DNA from: an uncultured Clostridium sp. | GTDB taxonomy: Bacteria; Bacillota; Clostridia; Oscillospirales; Acutalibacteraceae | Length of the DNA: 64,000 nt | Assembly (NCBI GenBank): GCA_958422185.1 | Contig: CATZNW010000008.1 | Span: 1-64,000 of the forward strand | Direction of reading: 5' to 3' | In this document: piece by piece, positions 43,041-52,322 of the stretch | Layout: each line of letters opens with the position of its first letter | How positions within the stretch are numbered: the stretch's first letter is position 1 | The notes under the pieces: generated by a model | Told to the model about the DNA's origin: nothing | What the model saw: only the letters and a program-made list of their open reading frames with translations | Database searches by the model: none | Made by a program: the position numbers and the translations under genes

Positions 43041-43511
43041 ATGAAAATGTTTACGCTGAGGCTGAAGCCGAAAACGATCTTCGGCCTGATTCTGATACTT
43101 GCGGGCATTATTGTTATATCAATAACTTTCTTTTCCAATCACGCGGCACTGAGCAGGCCAGCTGCCAATGAGGTTACGCTTGAAACGGATGCGCAAAGGG
43201 AAGAGTATCTGACCTCTCTCGGGTGGGAGTTTAAAACGCCCTGCGAGCAAAAGGAGGTTCAGATCCCGCAGGATTTTAACGATACATATACGCAGTACAA
43301 TGAGATCCAGAAATCTCAGGGCTTTGACCTTGAGGATTATAAAGGGCAGACCGCAACCGTGTATACATACAACATAACAAATTATGCGGGCTATGAGAAC
43401 AGAGACTGCGTTTTTGCCAATCTGCTGGTGTGCCAGGGCGTCCTCATAGGCGGAGACGTATGTTCAACTTCTCTGTCAGACGGGTTTATAGAGGGCTTGC
43501 AGAAGGAATAA
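43041..43511 (+). CDS. DUF4830-domain protein
   Basis: A 156-residue protein with an N-terminal membrane helix (TIFGLILILAGIIVISITFF) and an outer domain. The segment REEYLTSLGWE is typical of DUF4830, found in Clostridia. Function unknown. GAGGTG precedes ATG 43041. It lies 53 bases after hflX and 4 bases before rsuA. Confidence 0.8.
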   Translation: MKMFTLRLKPKTIFGLILILAGIIVISITFFSNHAALSRPAANEVTLETDAQREEYLTSLGWEFKTPCEQKEVQIPQDFNDTYTQYNEIQKSQGFDLEDYKGQTATVYTYNITNYAGYENRDCVFANLLVCQGVLIGGDVCSTSLSDGFIEGLQKE

Positions 43512-43515
43512 TAAA

Positions 43516-44250
43516 GTGGAAAGATTAGATAAATTTTTATCGCGCGAACTCAATATAACGCGCAGCGAGTCAAAATCGCTGATCAAAGCCGGAAATGTTT
43601 TGGTGAATTCCGCTCCTGCAAGGGCGGCGGACATGAAAATAGATCCCGGTTCAGACCGCGTTTGCGCAAACGGTGATGAAATCCGGTACAACAGATTCGT
43701 GTATATCATGATGAATAAGCCGAAGGGTGTGATCTCTTCGTCAGACGGCCGTAAAACCGGCGAAAAGACGGTGATAGATATTCTGCCCCCGGAGATGAAA
43801 AGAAAAAATCTTTTCCCTGCCGGCAGACTGGACAAGGATACCACCGGCTTCGTGCTCATCACGGATGACGGCGAGTTTGCCCATAATATATTGAGTCCGA
43901 AAAATCATATAGAAAAAACTTATCTTGCCGTGCTGGACAGGCCTTTTGATCTTTCCGTAAAATCAGATTTTGAAAAAGGCATGGAGCTGAACGACCAAAA
44001 ATGCATGCCGGCCGTTCTGGAAAGTGTTAACGGTGATAACACACGCGCAAGGATCGTTCTGAAGCAGGGCATGTATCATCAGATAAAAAGGATGTTCAAA
44101 AAACATTCCATAACCGTTCTTGAACTAACGCGCGTGGCCATGGGCGGTCTCAGACTGGATGAGAATCTGGCCCCCGGCACGGCAAGATATATAGGCAAAG
44201 ATGAGCTTTCACTTGTAATTTCCGCTGGCTTTATGGCTGATCACGGCTAA
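43516..44250 (+). CDS. rsuA: 16S rRNA pseudouridine synthase, RsuA type
   Basis: A 244-residue enzyme that isomerises a specific uridine in rRNA. An S4 RNA-binding domain (about 1-60, MERLDKFLSRELNITRSESK) precedes the catalytic domain with GRLDKDTTGF, whose aspartate is catalytic, and a GMYHQIKRMFKK end typical of RsuA/RluB/RluE. GTG start 43516 follows AAGGA by 8 bases. rRNA site inferred from family only. Confidence 0.88.
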   Translation: MERLDKFLSRELNITRSESKSLIKAGNVLVNSAPARAADMKIDPGSDRVCANGDEIRYNRFVYIMMNKPKGVISSSDGRKTGEKTVIDILPPEMKRKNLFPAGRLDKDTTGFVLITDDGEFAHNILSPKNHIEKTYLAVLDRPFDLSVKSDFEKGMELNDQKCMPAVLESVNGDNTRARIVLKQGMYHQIKRMFKKHSITVLELTRVAMGGLRLDENLAPGTARYIGKDELSLVISAGFMADHG

Positions 44251-44337
44251 AAAATACTATATATTGTGGTTTTGGGCGAAACAAATCGCCTGTTTATGCA
44301 AGTTTAACAAAAAAGAATAAAAATTTTAGTAAAAAGC

Positions 44338-44366
44338 TTGCAAAATGTTGAACACCCTTGTATAAT
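44338..44366 (+). promoter_or_regulatory. sigma-A promoter of the CdaR/PucR-like regulator
   Basis: TTGCAA (44338-44343) and consensus TATAAT (44361-44366) with 17 bases between, about 67 bases before the start. Confidence 0.7.
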
Positions 44367-44432
44367 ATGAACAAGATAAAGCAGTTGCTTTTGTGCAATT
44401 TTCAGCGGTTTTTTTCTTAAGGAGGAGTTGTT

Positions 44433-45518
44433 TTGCCTAACAGATTGTTCCAGGGCCTTGTTAATCAGATGAGAGATACCATGGACCGTGATTTGGGAGT
44501 AGTTGATGAAAGCGGTACCGTTATTGCCTGCTCCGAACTCGGCCAGATAGGCGAAATCAGAAAGGGCGTTGTTTCCGCCGGCGTGTTTGCAGGGCTTCAG
44601 ACCTGTGTTGACGGCTGCACTTATAAAGCCTTTGGCAATTCGGTTCATCCGGAGTACGCTGTGTTTATAGATTCAACGGACGATCTGAGCAAACACTACG
44701 CCGATATAATCGCGATTGCATTTAATCAGATCAAGCAGACCAACGATGAAAAGTTTGACAGATCCAATTTTGTAAAAAATGTGATTCTTGATAATATCCT
44801 TCCCGGGGATATATATATAAAGAGCCGCGAGCTGCATTTCAATAATGACGCCACAAGGGTGGTCTTCATAATCCGTGTGCCGCAGAAAACAGATGTTTCG
44901 GTTTTTGACGTTATTCAAAACTTTTTTCCTGATAAGGCCAAGGATTTTGTAATAAACGTAAACGAAACGGATATCGCGCTTGTTAAAGAGGTGCGCCCGA
45001 ACGTGGAGATGAAAGATCTGGAAAAGCTGGCACGCTCTATTTGCGATACGCTTTCAACAGAGTTTTACTGCACGGCCGTTGTGGGAATCGGCACCTGTGT
45101 TACGGGCGTTAAGGATCTTGCGCGCTCCTTCAAGGAAGCGCAGGTATCGCTTGAGGTGGGCAAAGTGTTTGATACGGAGCAGCCTATTGCAAGCTATGAA
45201 AATCTTGGCATTGCCCGCCTGATCTATCAGCTTCCCACTACGCTTTGCGAAATGTATCTGAAAGAGGTCTTTAAATCCGGCTCAATAGATTCTCTGGATC
45301 AGGAAACACTTTTTACCATTCAGAAATTTTTTGAAAACAACCTGAATGTTTCGGAGACCAGCCGCAAGCTGTTTGTCCACAGAAATACGCTGGTTTACAG
45401 ACTTGAAAAGATCAAGAAAATAACCGGACTGGATCTCAGGGAATTTGATGACGCCATTGTTTTCAAGGTAGCCCTTATGGTGAATAAATATCTTGAATCA
45501 AGCCCGGTCAAGTATTAA
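44433..45518 (+). CDS. CdaR/PucR-type helix-turn-helix regulator
   Basis: A 361-residue regulator. The N-terminus (about 1-110) resembles the sugar-diacid-recognition domain (RLFQGLVNQMRDTMDRDLGV), the middle is GGDEF-like, and the end is a PucR-type HTH (FFENNLNVSETSRKLFVHRN, then TLVYRLEKI). CdaR proteins respond to sugar diacids, but the ligand here is unknown. TTG start 44433 follows AAGGAGGAG. It is upstream of ftsEX with its own promoter and terminator, so a direct link to division is not shown. Confidence 0.85.
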   Translation: MPNRLFQGLVNQMRDTMDRDLGVVDESGTVIACSELGQIGEIRKGVVSAGVFAGLQTCVDGCTYKAFGNSVHPEYAVFIDSTDDLSKHYADIIAIAFNQIKQTNDEKFDRSNFVKNVILDNILPGDIYIKSRELHFNNDATRVVFIIRVPQKTDVSVFDVIQNFFPDKAKDFVINVNETDIALVKEVRPNVEMKDLEKLARSICDTLSTEFYCTAVVGIGTCVTGVKDLARSFKEAQVSLEVGKVFDTEQPIASYENLGIARLIYQLPTTLCEMYLKEVFKSGSIDSLDQETLFTIQKFFENNLNVSETSRKLFVHRNTLVYRLEKIKKITGLDLREFDDAIVFKVALMVNKYLESSPVKY

Positions 45519-45525
45519 TTCAAAA

Positions 45526-45563
45526 TTTTTTCGGCAATACTTTCGGTGTTGCCGAATTTTTAT
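45526..45563 (+). terminator. terminator of the CdaR/PucR-like gene
   Basis: TTCGGCAA and TTGCCGAA form an 8-bp stem followed by TTTTTAT. Confidence 0.75.
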
Positions 45564-45643
45564 ATACACTAAGGCTGAAACGGAGGCACATGCCGCTTGT
45601 TACAAATTCATTACATAATTTACAAAATAGAAACATTTTTAAC

Positions 45644-45672
45644 TTGATTTATATTGTGAATTGCTTTATTAT
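45644..45672 (+). promoter_or_regulatory. sigma-A promoter of the ftsEX operon
   Basis: TTGATT (45644-45649) and TATTAT (45667-45672), 17-base spacer, about 60 bases before ftsE. Confidence 0.65.
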
Positions 45673-45731
45673 ATATAGGTGGTATAGTTTAAAATGCAAT
45701 TTTTGCTTAAAATTAAAGAGGGAAATTAAAA

Positions 45732-46565
45732 GTGATTGAATTTCGTGATGTTACCAAGGTGTACGGCAGCAACGGCACCAAGGCGCTCAACAATGTGAAT
45801 ATAAAGATCGAAGACGGAGAATTCGTCTTCGTGGTAGGCGCGTCAGGCGCAGGTAAAAGTACTTTTCTTAAACTTATTATGCATGAGGAGAAGCCTACTG
45901 ACGGAGTCGTTATCGTGGGCGATTATCGCTCTGATACTTTAAAGAAAAAACAGGTTCCGTATTACAGAAGAACCATGGGCATAGTCTTTCAGGATTTCAG
46001 ACTCATTCCTAAAATGAGCGTTTATGATAACGTTGCATTTGCCATGCGCGTTATAGGCGCAAAGGAAAAGGAAATCAGAAAAAGAGTGCCGTATATTCTT
46101 CAGCTTGTAGGGCTTTCGCACAAAGCGCGCTCAATGCCCAACGAGCTTTCCGGCGGCGAACAGCAAAGGGTCTCGCTTGCAAGGGCGCTTGTCAATAATC
46201 CCAAGCTGATTATTGCGGACGAGCCCACCGGTAACGTGGATCCCGAAATGAGCCATGAAATTGTTGAAATGCTTACCAAGATCAACAATAACGGCACCAC
46301 CGTGATTATGGTTACGCACGAGCATACGCTGGTAAAGGCGTTTCCGCGCCGCGTTATCGTTATAAAAAACGGGGAGGTTGTTTCCGATACGCCTGATCCG
46401 ACTCATGCACAGTTTGAATCAGCGCAGCCGGAAAAATCTACCGATATGTATTTCTTTAATGAAGACGTTAAACTCGGCAGCGAGATAGAAGATATTTTCG
46501 AAACGATAGACGACGGTTCCGACTCCGCCGAAAATGATGATGCGAAAGACGGAGGTGAGGACTGA
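45732..46565 (+). CDS. ftsE: cell-division ATP-binding protein FtsE
   Basis: A 277-residue ABC ATPase. Walker A GASGAGKST, signature LSGGEQQR, Walker B LIIADEPTGNVDP. It forms a complex with FtsX that activates peptidoglycan hydrolases. It is about 50 residues longer than usual (about 228): the C-terminal extension is acidic (EDIFETIDDGSDSAENDDAK). GTG start at 45732; GAGGG lies upstream. The stop overlaps the ftsX start region (TGATG). Confidence 0.95.
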   Translation: MIEFRDVTKVYGSNGTKALNNVNIKIEDGEFVFVVGASGAGKSTFLKLIMHEEKPTDGVVIVGDYRSDTLKKKQVPYYRRTMGIVFQDFRLIPKMSVYDNVAFAMRVIGAKEKEIRKRVPYILQLVGLSHKARSMPNELSGGEQQRVSLARALVNNPKLIIADEPTGNVDPEMSHEIVEMLTKINNNGTTVIMVTHEHTLVKAFPRRVIVIKNGEVVSDTPDPTHAQFESAQPEKSTDMYFFNEDVKLGSEIEDIFETIDDGSDSAENDDAKDGGED

Positions 46566-47485
46566 TGACGGGCTCAAGCTTTAGATATCTCTTTAAAGAG
46601 GGCTTCAGAAACACATGGTCAAACAGAATGATGAGTATCGCCTCGATCTGCGTGCTTATGAGTTGCCTGGTCCTTATAGGCTGCGCGTCCATGATCTTTC
46701 TTAACATTGAATCGCTTTTAGGCAGGATCGAAGAGGAAAACGTTGTAATGGTCTATCTTCAGGATGATACTGCGGACGCGGATATTACCGCTATGGAGAC
46801 GCAGCTCCAAGGTATAGATAATGTTAAGGATGTGGAGTTCGTCCCGAAAGAGGACGCATGGGCTGACCAGCTTTCTACTATGGATGATGCGCAGGCACAG
46901 TTCTTTACGGAAATAAGTTCTGATATTCCTCTGCCCGACGCGTATAAGGTAACGGTAGATGATTTAACGTATTTTGACCAGACGGTTCAGCAGATAGAGA
47001 CATTGGATCATATTGACACGATCAGGGAAAACAAAGACCTTGCCGAAAAGCTGGTTACGATCCGTCACGGTGTAGAGGTCATTTCCATAGTAATCGTTGC
47101 AGTCCTTCTTGCAATAAGCGTGTTTATTATTTCCAATACGATCAAGCTTACCGTTTATTCCAGAAGGCTTGAGATAAGTATCATGAAATCCGTCGGCGCT
47201 ACCAACAGCTTTGTGCGTCTGCCGTTTGTGGTAGAAGGCATGATACTCGGAATAATTTCCGGCGTCGTGTCGCTCGGTCTTGTATGGGCGTTTTACGAAT
47301 TCGCCATTCATCAGTTCAGCGATCTTTTGTCCTCGCTTCAGCTTGATGCGCTGAATTTTGCGGATTTCGCTCTTCCGATGCTCGGCATATTTATTGCAAT
47401 AGGTATTGTGACCGGTGTCGGCGGCGCGTTGATCTCGATGGGCAGATATCTAAACAGGGAAGGCAGTGAGATAAGTGCAATCTAA
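46565..47485 (+). CDS. ftsX: cell-division permease FtsX
   Basis: A 306-residue membrane protein with four helices: one after the N-terminal cytoplasmic part (MMSIASICVLMSCLVLIG), a large outer loop (about 45-170), then three C-terminal helices of the FtsX/MacB core (VEVISIVIVAVLLAISVFII and later). The outer loop contacts hydrolases or their activators. It overlaps ftsE before it and an EnvC-like gene behind it, which is the expected partner. Confidence 0.95.
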   Translation: MTGSSFRYLFKEGFRNTWSNRMMSIASICVLMSCLVLIGCASMIFLNIESLLGRIEEENVVMVYLQDDTADADITAMETQLQGIDNVKDVEFVPKEDAWADQLSTMDDAQAQFFTEISSDIPLPDAYKVTVDDLTYFDQTVQQIETLDHIDTIRENKDLAEKLVTIRHGVEVISIVIVAVLLAISVFIISNTIKLTVYSRRLEISIMKSVGATNSFVRLPFVVEGMILGIISGVVSLGLVWAFYEFAIHQFSDLLSSLQLDALNFADFALPMLGIFIAIGIVTGVGGALISMGRYLNREGSEISAI

Positions 47486-48704
47486 AACGAAAGGTAAAGG
47501 AATTGTTAGGATCGTTTGCCTTGTATTTAGCGTTATGCTTGTATTTTCTGCGGCGTTTTCCGCACAGGCAAAATCAAGCTCTGAGCTGAACAAGGAAAAA
47601 GATAAAATAGAAGCCGAAATCGCTGATTCAAAAAAAGAGATACAGGCTCTTAAGTCCGAAAAAGCAGACAAAGAAAAATATGCTTCTGCGCTCATGCAGC
47701 AGGTAAAACTTCTTCAGGACAAGCTTGACAATCTTGAGGACAGCAGGGACGCGCTTCAGGATGAGATAGACGCCGTCCAGGCCAGGATAGACGAGACCCA
47801 GGCCGAGATAGAAAAAGCCGAGGTCCAGATCGAGGCCAAGGAAAAAGAATTTGACGGCGTTTATGAGGAATACTGCCAAAGGCTTCGCGCTATGTATATC
47901 TCCGGCAACGTTTCTATGATTGAAGTGCTGCTTGAAAGCGGTGATATCAGTTCTATCCTGACGCGCGCAGAGATGGTTAAATCCGTTTCGGAGCAGGACA
48001 GCGCCACTCTTGATGAGCTTATGACCAAAATGGAGGAGATCAATAAGGAGCGCGAGAAGCTTGCCCAGGATAAGATCCAGCTCGGTGAGGATAAGGAAAG
48101 CCTCAGTAACCGAAAACAGCAGCTTCAGGAATCTATAGATGATTACAATGCTTCCAAAAAAGAGCTTGACGCTCAGGTAGAGGAATGTAACGCCGCTATC
48201 AGAAGCATTGAAAATACACAGGCTGAAATCCAGGAAACGATTGATGATAATTCAGCGGAATTGGCGGCGATCAATGCTGCCCTGAGCGCGTCAAGCAACA
48301 GGCCCGGCAGCGATAATTACACACCCGGTACGGGTCAGCTTGCTTATCCTACCAGTTACAGGCAGATATCCGCCGGCTATCCTAATTACAGTAACGGTTC
48401 TTACCACGGCGGCGTAGACTGGCCGTGTCCAACCGGTACGGCTGTTCATGCGGCAGATTCGGGTGTAGTCGTAATTGCAAAAAGACTTACATATAGCTAC
48501 GGTCAATATATACTTATTGACCATGGAAACGGTCTTTCCACTCTTTACGCGCACAACTCTTCTCTGGTTGTAAGTCAGGGACAGTCTGTATCCAAAGGCC
48601 AGATCATTGCATATTCGGGCGAGACAGGTAATGCAACGGGTCCTCATGTGCACTTTGAAGTAAGAAAGAACGGCACAAGGGTTAATCCCATGAGTTATCT
48701 ATAA
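47475..48704 (+). CDS. EnvC-like coiled-coil M23 protein, first of three
   Basis: A 409-residue secreted protein. Signal peptide (IVCLVFSVMLVFSAAFSAQA), long coiled coil (about 35-265), and a C-terminal LytM/M23 domain. Metal and catalytic residues are in HGGVDWPCP (His, Asp) and HVHFEV (H-x-H), so it may be an active endopeptidase, unlike the degenerate E. coli EnvC. It overlaps the ftsX end (GTG 47475), tying it to FtsEX control. Confidence 0.88.
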   Translation: MQSKTKGKGIVRIVCLVFSVMLVFSAAFSAQAKSSSELNKEKDKIEAEIADSKKEIQALKSEKADKEKYASALMQQVKLLQDKLDNLEDSRDALQDEIDAVQARIDETQAEIEKAEVQIEAKEKEFDGVYEEYCQRLRAMYISGNVSMIEVLLESGDISSILTRAEMVKSVSEQDSATLDELMTKMEEINKEREKLAQDKIQLGEDKESLSNRKQQLQESIDDYNASKKELDAQVEECNAAIRSIENTQAEIQETIDDNSAELAAINAALSASSNRPGSDNYTPGTGQLAYPTSYRQISAGYPNYSNGSYHGGVDWPCPTGTAVHAADSGVVVIAKRLTYSYGQYILIDHGNGLSTLYAHNSSLVVSQGQSVSKGQIIAYSGETGNATGPHVHFEVRKNGTRVNPMSYL

Positions 48705-48794
48705 TTTTTAATTACAAAAATTTAATACATATAAAAAGATTGTAAATAATATTTACAGCTGCTTTAATTTATTATATAATGGGAAGTGGAGTCA

Positions 48795-50195
48795 ATGAAA
48801 CGGTTAGGTTTGCTCAAAAGAAGTATAAGCGTTTTATTGGCTTCACTGTTTGTTTTTTTATCAGCACTTTATCCGGCTGAGCGCAGTGCTGTTATTTCCG
48901 CGGCAGAACTTACTCCGCAGCAGGAAAAGGCACAGCTTGAACAGCGCATAAAAGAGGCAGAGAATAAACTGCGCGATCTTGAGGCACAGTCGGCAAGCAC
49001 GCAGGAATACTTTGATACGCTGACGGATAAGATCACTTATCTTGACAGGCAGTATGAGCTGGTCAGCAACGAGGTTTCACAAGATAAAAAACAGGTAGAG
49101 ATCCTAAAAGATACCTATGCAAACAATGAAAAAGAGATCGCCTCTATAGGCTGCGAAATTGAGCAGCTTCAAAAAGACTGCGCCGCCGCTGAGGAAGAGT
49201 TCAGAGGAACATATCACGATTTTTCCAAGCGTATGCGCGCAATGTACATCAGCGGCGAAACAAATATGCTCGTATTCCTCTTGACGAGCAATGATATTTC
49301 TCAGCTCTTAACAAGGCTGGAAATGGTGAAGCGTATCTCCCAGATGGACGGCGAATTGCTTGAATCTATTAATACGGAAATTGATGAGATCAATACCTCG
49401 CGCGATGAGATAACCAAAAAGAGAGCAGAGCTGCAGGTTACGCAGGTAACGCTGCAAAACACAAAGACTTCGCTTGAAGCCGCTATTCCCGAGCTTGAGC
49501 AAAAACAGCTGGATCTTGAAAACAAGAAAGCGCAGCTTGACGTGGAGCGATCGGAGGCAAATTCTCTTTTAAAACAGTTAAGCGACGAAACAGGTAATTA
49601 TACCGAATATCTTGAAGACAATAAAGCGGCAATGGCTGAGGTGGACGCTGCCATTGAAGCCGCCGAGGATAAATATCTGGAGCCGCCCTCCACAACGGCA
49701 CCGCCGTCCGGCAGTTCCGGTAACGGTTCGTCAGGCGGGGAATCGGAAACAACGCCCGGCGGATCGTCCGGTCAGTATATCAGTCTTACCTACCCGGTTC
49801 CTTCCCAGACCACGATCACCTGCGCTTACGGCGAGTATTCGGGTCACAGCGGTGCTGATTTCAGCTGCCCGTCTGGTTCCAGGGTGGTTGCGGCAGAATC
49901 CGGCACCGTGATCATCTCTGCCGATCTGAAAAATGCGGACGGAACTTACAGAAGCTACGGCAGGTATATTGTGATCAGGCATGATAAAAAGACGCCTTCC
50001 GGAGATAATGTCTATACGCTTTATGCGCATAATTCAGAAAGGCTCGTTTCAGAAGGACAGCATGTTGAAAAAGGGCAGCAGATCGCAAGATCCGGTTCAA
50101 CAGGTAATTCAACCGGTCCGCACTGCCATTTTGAAGTGCGCACTCCGAGCTCAAGCTATTCTTCTTGCAAAAATCCTGCTCTTTACCTTCCGTAA
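48795..50195 (+). CDS. EnvC-like coiled-coil M23 protein, second of three
   Basis: A 466-residue paralogue of the preceding gene. Signal peptide at 10-40, coiled coil to about 300, a Ser/Gly/Pro/Thr-rich linker (PPSTTAPPSGSSGNGSSGG), then the M23 domain with HSGADFSCP and HCHFEV. ATG 48795 after GGAAGTGGAG. The 90-base gap before it is AT-rich and might hold a promoter. Predicted peptidoglycan endopeptidase or activator. Confidence 0.88.
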   Translation: MKRLGLLKRSISVLLASLFVFLSALYPAERSAVISAAELTPQQEKAQLEQRIKEAENKLRDLEAQSASTQEYFDTLTDKITYLDRQYELVSNEVSQDKKQVEILKDTYANNEKEIASIGCEIEQLQKDCAAAEEEFRGTYHDFSKRMRAMYISGETNMLVFLLTSNDISQLLTRLEMVKRISQMDGELLESINTEIDEINTSRDEITKKRAELQVTQVTLQNTKTSLEAAIPELEQKQLDLENKKAQLDVERSEANSLLKQLSDETGNYTEYLEDNKAAMAEVDAAIEAAEDKYLEPPSTTAPPSGSSGNGSSGGESETTPGGSSGQYISLTYPVPSQTTITCAYGEYSGHSGADFSCPSGSRVVAAESGTVIISADLKNADGTYRSYGRYIVIRHDKKTPSGDNVYTLYAHNSERLVSEGQHVEKGQQIARSGSTGNSTGPHCHFEVRTPSSSYSSCKNPALYLP

Positions 50196-50240
50196 AGGCA
50201 TAATCAGGGGTAAAAATTTATTTAAAGGTTGCTGAATTTA

Positions 50241-51680
50241 ATGAAGCACAGATCAACACTGAAAATTTTATCTGCCGTTCTGGCGGCTGTTATGGCGCTG
50301 ACGCCTTTTTCTGCAAGTGTTATGCCGGCGGCGGCATCCGATACCGCCGCGTCAGAGAAAGAGAGCACGACCGCCGCTCAGATGACTGAGGAGGAAAAGC
50401 GCGAAGAGGCAAGAAAAAAGCTGGAGGCGCAGAAGGCCGTTCTGGAAGCTGATTTAAAAGCCGCCGAGCAGAAAATTGCCGCGCTCGCGCAGGATTCCGA
50501 AAATACGGAAGATTATATCAATGCGCTTGATGAAAAAATAGGTATCCTGAATCAGCAGCTGACCGTTCTTGATGAACAGGTGCTGGATTATGAGGAGGAT
50601 ATCAAAGTTCTCCAGACAAGTATAGAGGAAAATCAAAAGCAGGTAGATACGCTTCAGGCAGAGGTGGATAAGGTTCAGTCCGAGCTTGATGCCCTTAATG
50701 AAAAATTCGAAGCAAAGTATGACGCTTATTGTCTTCGAATGCGGGCAATATACATATCAGGCAGTTATAACCTGCTTACAGCGCTGTTGACATGCAGTGA
50801 TATTTCAAGCCTTCTTACCCGCTATGAAATGATAAAGGCAGTTTCAAAGAGCGACGCTCAGCTGCTTCAGGAGATTCAGGAACAAACGGAGCAGATCCTT
50901 GCGCACGAATCTGATTTAAATGATAAGAAGACCGCTTTGAATGAAATGAATATGACGCTGCTTGCGCAGCAGAACGAGCTTAAATATAAGCAGGATTCGC
51001 TTACCCAAACACAGGAGGATATAGCGGCAAAAAAGATAACGCTTGCTCAAGACAAGGCAGAAAGCGATCAGCTCTTTGCCATGCTCACTGCGCAGACGGG
51101 AATGTATACGGAATACAGGAACGAGGATAAGGCCCTCACCGAGGCGGCTGAGCAGCAGATAGAAGATCTTATGAACGGAGTTATATCGCCTGAGGAAGTT
51201 TCTGATTTCACAACCTCAAACAGAGATGAAAACCCCACAGTGGTCTATAATGATACGGATGTTTACAGCAGATCGGACGGCGTTTATAATATGACTTATC
51301 CCGTGCCGGGGCATTATACGGTCTCAGCCGGTTTCCCGAATTACAGCAACGGTTCGTACCACGGCGGCATAGATTTTCCTTGCCCAACGGGCACAAAGGT
51401 TGTTGCCGCCCAAAAGGGCGTTGTTGCCGGTGTTAAACGCCTTGATTACAGTTATGGTTATTATATTCTTATTTATCACGGCACGGATTCAAACGGAGAT
51501 AAAGTGTTTACCCTTTATGCGCACAATTCGGAGATCCTGGTATCTCCGGGCGATTCGGTCTATAAAGGGCAGCAGATCGCAAAATCCGGTTCCACGGGCA
51601 ATTCAACCGGCCCGCACTGTCATTTTGAGATCAGAGCCGGCGGAACAAGAATCAATCCCAAAAACTATTTAAGCAAATAA
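50241..51680 (+). CDS. EnvC-like coiled-coil M23 protein, third of three
   Basis: A 479-residue paralogue. Signal peptide (ILSAVLAAVMALTPFSASVM), coiled coil to about 310, and M23 domain with HGGIDFPCP and HCHFEI. Its C-terminal domain is closest by eye to that of the first copy (AGFPNYSNGSYHGG against AGYPNYSNGSYHGG). ATG 50241 has AAAGG about 12 bases before; a TTG at 50229 is too near that motif. QueH follows after 3 bases. Confidence 0.88.
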   Translation: MKHRSTLKILSAVLAAVMALTPFSASVMPAAASDTAASEKESTTAAQMTEEEKREEARKKLEAQKAVLEADLKAAEQKIAALAQDSENTEDYINALDEKIGILNQQLTVLDEQVLDYEEDIKVLQTSIEENQKQVDTLQAEVDKVQSELDALNEKFEAKYDAYCLRMRAIYISGSYNLLTALLTCSDISSLLTRYEMIKAVSKSDAQLLQEIQEQTEQILAHESDLNDKKTALNEMNMTLLAQQNELKYKQDSLTQTQEDIAAKKITLAQDKAESDQLFAMLTAQTGMYTEYRNEDKALTEAAEQQIEDLMNGVISPEEVSDFTTSNRDENPTVVYNDTDVYSRSDGVYNMTYPVPGHYTVSAGFPNYSNGSYHGGIDFPCPTGTKVVAAQKGVVAGVKRLDYSYGYYILIYHGTDSNGDKVFTLYAHNSEILVSPGDSVYKGQQIAKSGSTGNSTGPHCHFEIRAGGTRINPKNYLSK

Positions 51681-51683
51681 ACT

Positions 51684-52322
51684 ATGAATAAGATAAATTA
51701 CAGCAAAAAAACAGAATCAATAATAGATGAATTGAAGAGAGAGCATATTATGCCCTCTCTTTTAATTCACGCGTGCTGCGCGCCGTGCTCCAGCGCATGT
51801 CTGGAGTATCTTGATCAATATTTTAATATAACGGTCTTTTATTATAACCCTAATATTTCACCAAAGTCGGAATTTGATAAAAGACTGGCAGAGGAGAAAC
51901 GTTTGCTGCTCAGTATGCCTTTTGAAAAGGGTGTTGGCATTATTGAAGGGCACTATGATTACACGGAATTTCTTACAATTTCAAAAGGACTTGAGGATTG
52001 CCCGGAGGGCGGCGAAAGGTGCTTTAAATGCTATCGTCTGCGCCTTGAGGAGACCGCCCGCCTTGCAAAGGAGAAGGGGTTTGACTATTTTTGCACCACC
52101 CTTACGATAAGTCCGCTGAAAAATGCGCAGAAAATAAACCAGATAGGTTACGAGACCGCTGAAAAATACGGAGTAAAATGGCTGCCGTCGGATTTTAAGA
52201 AAAAAGAGGGCTACAAACGCTCCATAGAGCTTTCGCGGCAGTATGATCTTTACCGCCAGAATTTCTGCGGCTGCGCTTTTTCAAAAGGAGCCTCAGAAAA
52301 AAAGGAGGAAAATCATGAATGA
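51684..52322 (+). CDS. queH: epoxyqueuosine reductase QueH
   Basis: A 212-residue QueH (DUF208) that reduces epoxyqueuosine to queuosine in tRNA, the cobalamin-independent alternative to QueG. Cysteine motifs HACCAPCSS, ERCFKCYRLRLE and FCGCAFS are the iron-sulfur and disulfide residues of the family. ATG 51684 lies just after the EnvC-like stop; no strong ribosome site is present, so coupling is likely. It overlaps rarA by 8 bases. Confidence 0.92.
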   Translation: MNKINYSKKTESIIDELKREHIMPSLLIHACCAPCSSACLEYLDQYFNITVFYYNPNISPKSEFDKRLAEEKRLLLSMPFEKGVGIIEGHYDYTEFLTISKGLEDCPEGGERCFKCYRLRLEETARLAKEKGFDYFCTTLTISPLKNAQKINQIGYETAEKYGVKWLPSDFKKKEGYKRSIELSRQYDLYRQNFCGCAFSKGASEKKEENHE

